A stretch of DNA of 64,000 nt, taken from the NCBI GenBank assembly GCA_965198995.1, contig CBDAQG010000002.1, positions 3,038,001 through 3,102,000 of the forward strand, given 5' to 3'. Shown here piece by piece: positions 62,847 through 64,000 of the stretch. Source of the DNA: CAXMMR01 sp965198995. Lineage in GTDB: Bacteria; Pseudomonadota; Alphaproteobacteria; Acetobacterales; Acetobacteraceae. Numbering within the stretch: the first letter of the stretch is position 1; each line of letters starts with the position of its first letter. A program made the position numbers and the translations under genes. Below the pieces are notes generated by a model that saw only the letters and a program-made list of their open reading frames with translations, did not search any database and was not told the origin of the DNA.

Positions 62847-64000
62847 ATGACAGCCCCGCTGACGGTCGCCTTCTGCCTGGAGCGCGACGCGCTCGACCTG
62901 ATGGCCGAGCAGATCAGGCAGCATGAGGCGCACTGGCCCGTCTGCCTGGTGCACGACCTCCCACCCGACGGGCTCGAGCTCGGCTCGCTCGATGCGGCCG
63001 ACGGCGAGCGCAGGCGCGTCGTGGTGCTGAGCTTCGCGCAAACCTACCAGTGGATCGAACACTGGCGCGCCGGATCGCGGCCCATCGAGGCCTGGCTTAT
63101 CATTCCGAGCGGTGCCGCGCGGCGGCGGCTGACCTCGGCGCGGCCGGCCGCGGAGGATGACCGGAGCGCCATCGCAGCGCGGCTGCTGCGCTACCTGGCC
63201 GAGGCCATCCCGCTCGACAGGTGGCTCGACCTCGACGATCCGCGCTTCGGCGACCCGGCCAGCGCAGCGGCTGCGCGCCGGCTCTGCGGGGTCTCCGGGG
63301 CGGATGGTCCCGTTGCCAGCGTCACGCGGTTGCCGACGTCGCGCGCGGCACGCTTGCGGGGCGATGCGCGGGGTGGCGACCGGCCGGAGCAATCGCCGGA
63401 GCTGTCGCTGTCGCTTGGCTCGACGTACCGCACCACCAAGGGCGAGGCCGGACTGTCTCTGCTGGAGGCCGGCTGGTCGCATGCCGAGGCGTCGCATGTC
63501 TGGTCGAACGGGCAACAAGCCTCGATCGTGCTGCCGATCGACCTGGGCGAGGCCACGGCCCAATGCAGGCTGACGGGCTTTCATATCGGTCGGCCGTTCA
63601 GGATCCAGGCGCTCGTGAACGGTCAGCCCGTGCTCCGCCGCAACTACGACGCTCAAGGCTCGAAGACCTTCGACGTGCGGATCCCGCTGCCGATCCCGGG
63701 CCGCAGCGCTGGGCCGCAGCCGTGCCGGATCGAGCTGTGCTTTTCCCAGACCTGGTCGCCAAGCCGGCTCTACGCCAACAGCAATGATCGGCGTGAGCTG
63801 GCGATCGCGCTGTCGGCCGTCAGCATCGAAGCACTGGCGGAGCGCGACGCCGCCATGCTCGACATTGTCGGCGGGCTGCACGCCGCCGGCCTCGGCAGGC
63901 TCGCCGCCAACGTCATGGCGCCGCCGACGCCGTCCTGCGGCTTGGCCGACATCGCGCCCTCGGACCTCGTCGAGGCCGGGCGCGGCTCGCCGTTGATCGT
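62847..64000 (+). CDS. Glycan-cluster protein with beta-sandwich module, C-terminus cut off
   Basis: An open frame from the ATG at 62847 continues past the right edge (at least 384 residues). It starts MTAPLTVAFCLERDALDLMA; the first 180 or so residues have no family that I recognise. Residues about 195-335 (LLEAGWSHAEASHVWSNGQQ, ALVNGQPVLRRN, NSNDRRELAIALS) repeat the module found four times in the giant glycosyltransferase at 54663, with the same GW...VWS, VNG and D-R-R-x-L pattern. The missing part may hold further catalytic domains. It is on the same strand as the glycan genes and is probably part of their operon. Confidence 0.7.
   Translation, partial: MTAPLTVAFCLERDALDLMAEQIRQHEAHWPVCLVHDLPPDGLELGSLDAADGERRRVVVLSFAQTYQWIEHWRAGSRPIEAWLIIPSGAARRRLTSARPAAEDDRSAIAARLLRYLAEAIPLDRWLDLDDPRFGDPASAAAARRLCGVSGADGPVASVTRLPTSRAARLRGDARGGDRPEQSPELSLSLGSTYRTTKGEAGLSLLEAGWSHAEASHVWSNGQQASIVLPIDLGEATAQCRLTGFHIGRPFRIQALVNGQPVLRRNYDAQGSKTFDVRIPLPIPGRSAGPQPCRIELCFSQTWSPSRLYANSNDRRELAIALSAVSIEALAERDAAMLDIVGGLHAAGLGRLAANVMAPPTPSCGLADIAPSDLVEAGRGSPLI

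Overview
The window is high-G+C DNA, densely packed with genes, from an alphaproteobacterium. The gene families (OxyR/KatG, BigR with persulfide dioxygenase, PaoABC, Liv-type ABC transporter) and the style of its short palindromic intergenic repeats suggest an Acetobacteraceae-like Rhodospirillales member; this placement is inference. No rRNA, tRNA, CRISPR array or intact transposase was recognised.

Layout. 0-3.8 kb: a cut-off gene, then oxyR and katG (peroxide defence). 4-13.2 kb: a carbohydrate or polyol block. A ThDP enzyme and an FGGY kinase read leftward; a GlpD-like dehydrogenase and an overlapping HutC-type GntR regulator read rightward; then come a PdxI-type aldo/keto reductase, a TIM-barrel isomerase and a ribokinase. 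The last three lie between two inverted copies of a 114-bp structured element. 13.5-15.5 kb: DUF3750 protein, small HTH-like protein and a secreted protein whose start lies in a repeat. 15.5-19.3 kb: an AT-richer, probably acquired patch (membrane protein, methyltransferase, acyltransferase). 19.5-25.1 kb: SDR, ion channel, and a histidine kinase fused to two receiver domains and a LuxR HTH.

26-37.1 kb: ten genes in a row on the plus strand that look like a phenolic-compound detoxification island: PaoABC aldehyde oxidoreductase, AraC regulator, a PhlG-family C-C hydrolase with all four zinc ligands, a resorcylate-decarboxylase-like amidohydrolase, TetR regulator, MATE efflux pump, GST and a CurA-like double-bond reductase. 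37.1-42 kb: an ECF sigma / AhpD-like operon, and a sulfur block (BigR, persulfide dioxygenase, sulfite oxidase) mixed with gene fragments (resolvase, P-type H+-ATPase, ClC channel). 42-49.8 kb: SDR, a complete branched-chain amino-acid-type ABC importer and an ABC-2 exporter. 50-54.2 kb: PhyH dioxygenase, exported MetX-like hydrolase, SDR and a photolyase-like protein lacking the usual N-terminal domain.

54.6-64 kb: a glycan cluster with an 1889-residue protein carrying three GT4 glycosyltransferase domains and four related beta-sandwich-like modules, a UDP-glucuronate decarboxylase with a repeat tail, a frameshifted GT90-like gene, and a cut-off gene sharing the beta-sandwich module.

Three dispersed repeat families run through the window: a MITE-like element with AAGGCCAGG...CCTGGCCTT ends, poly-T/A hairpins, and the 114-bp element. 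The MITE-like family has become part of two protein-coding genes.
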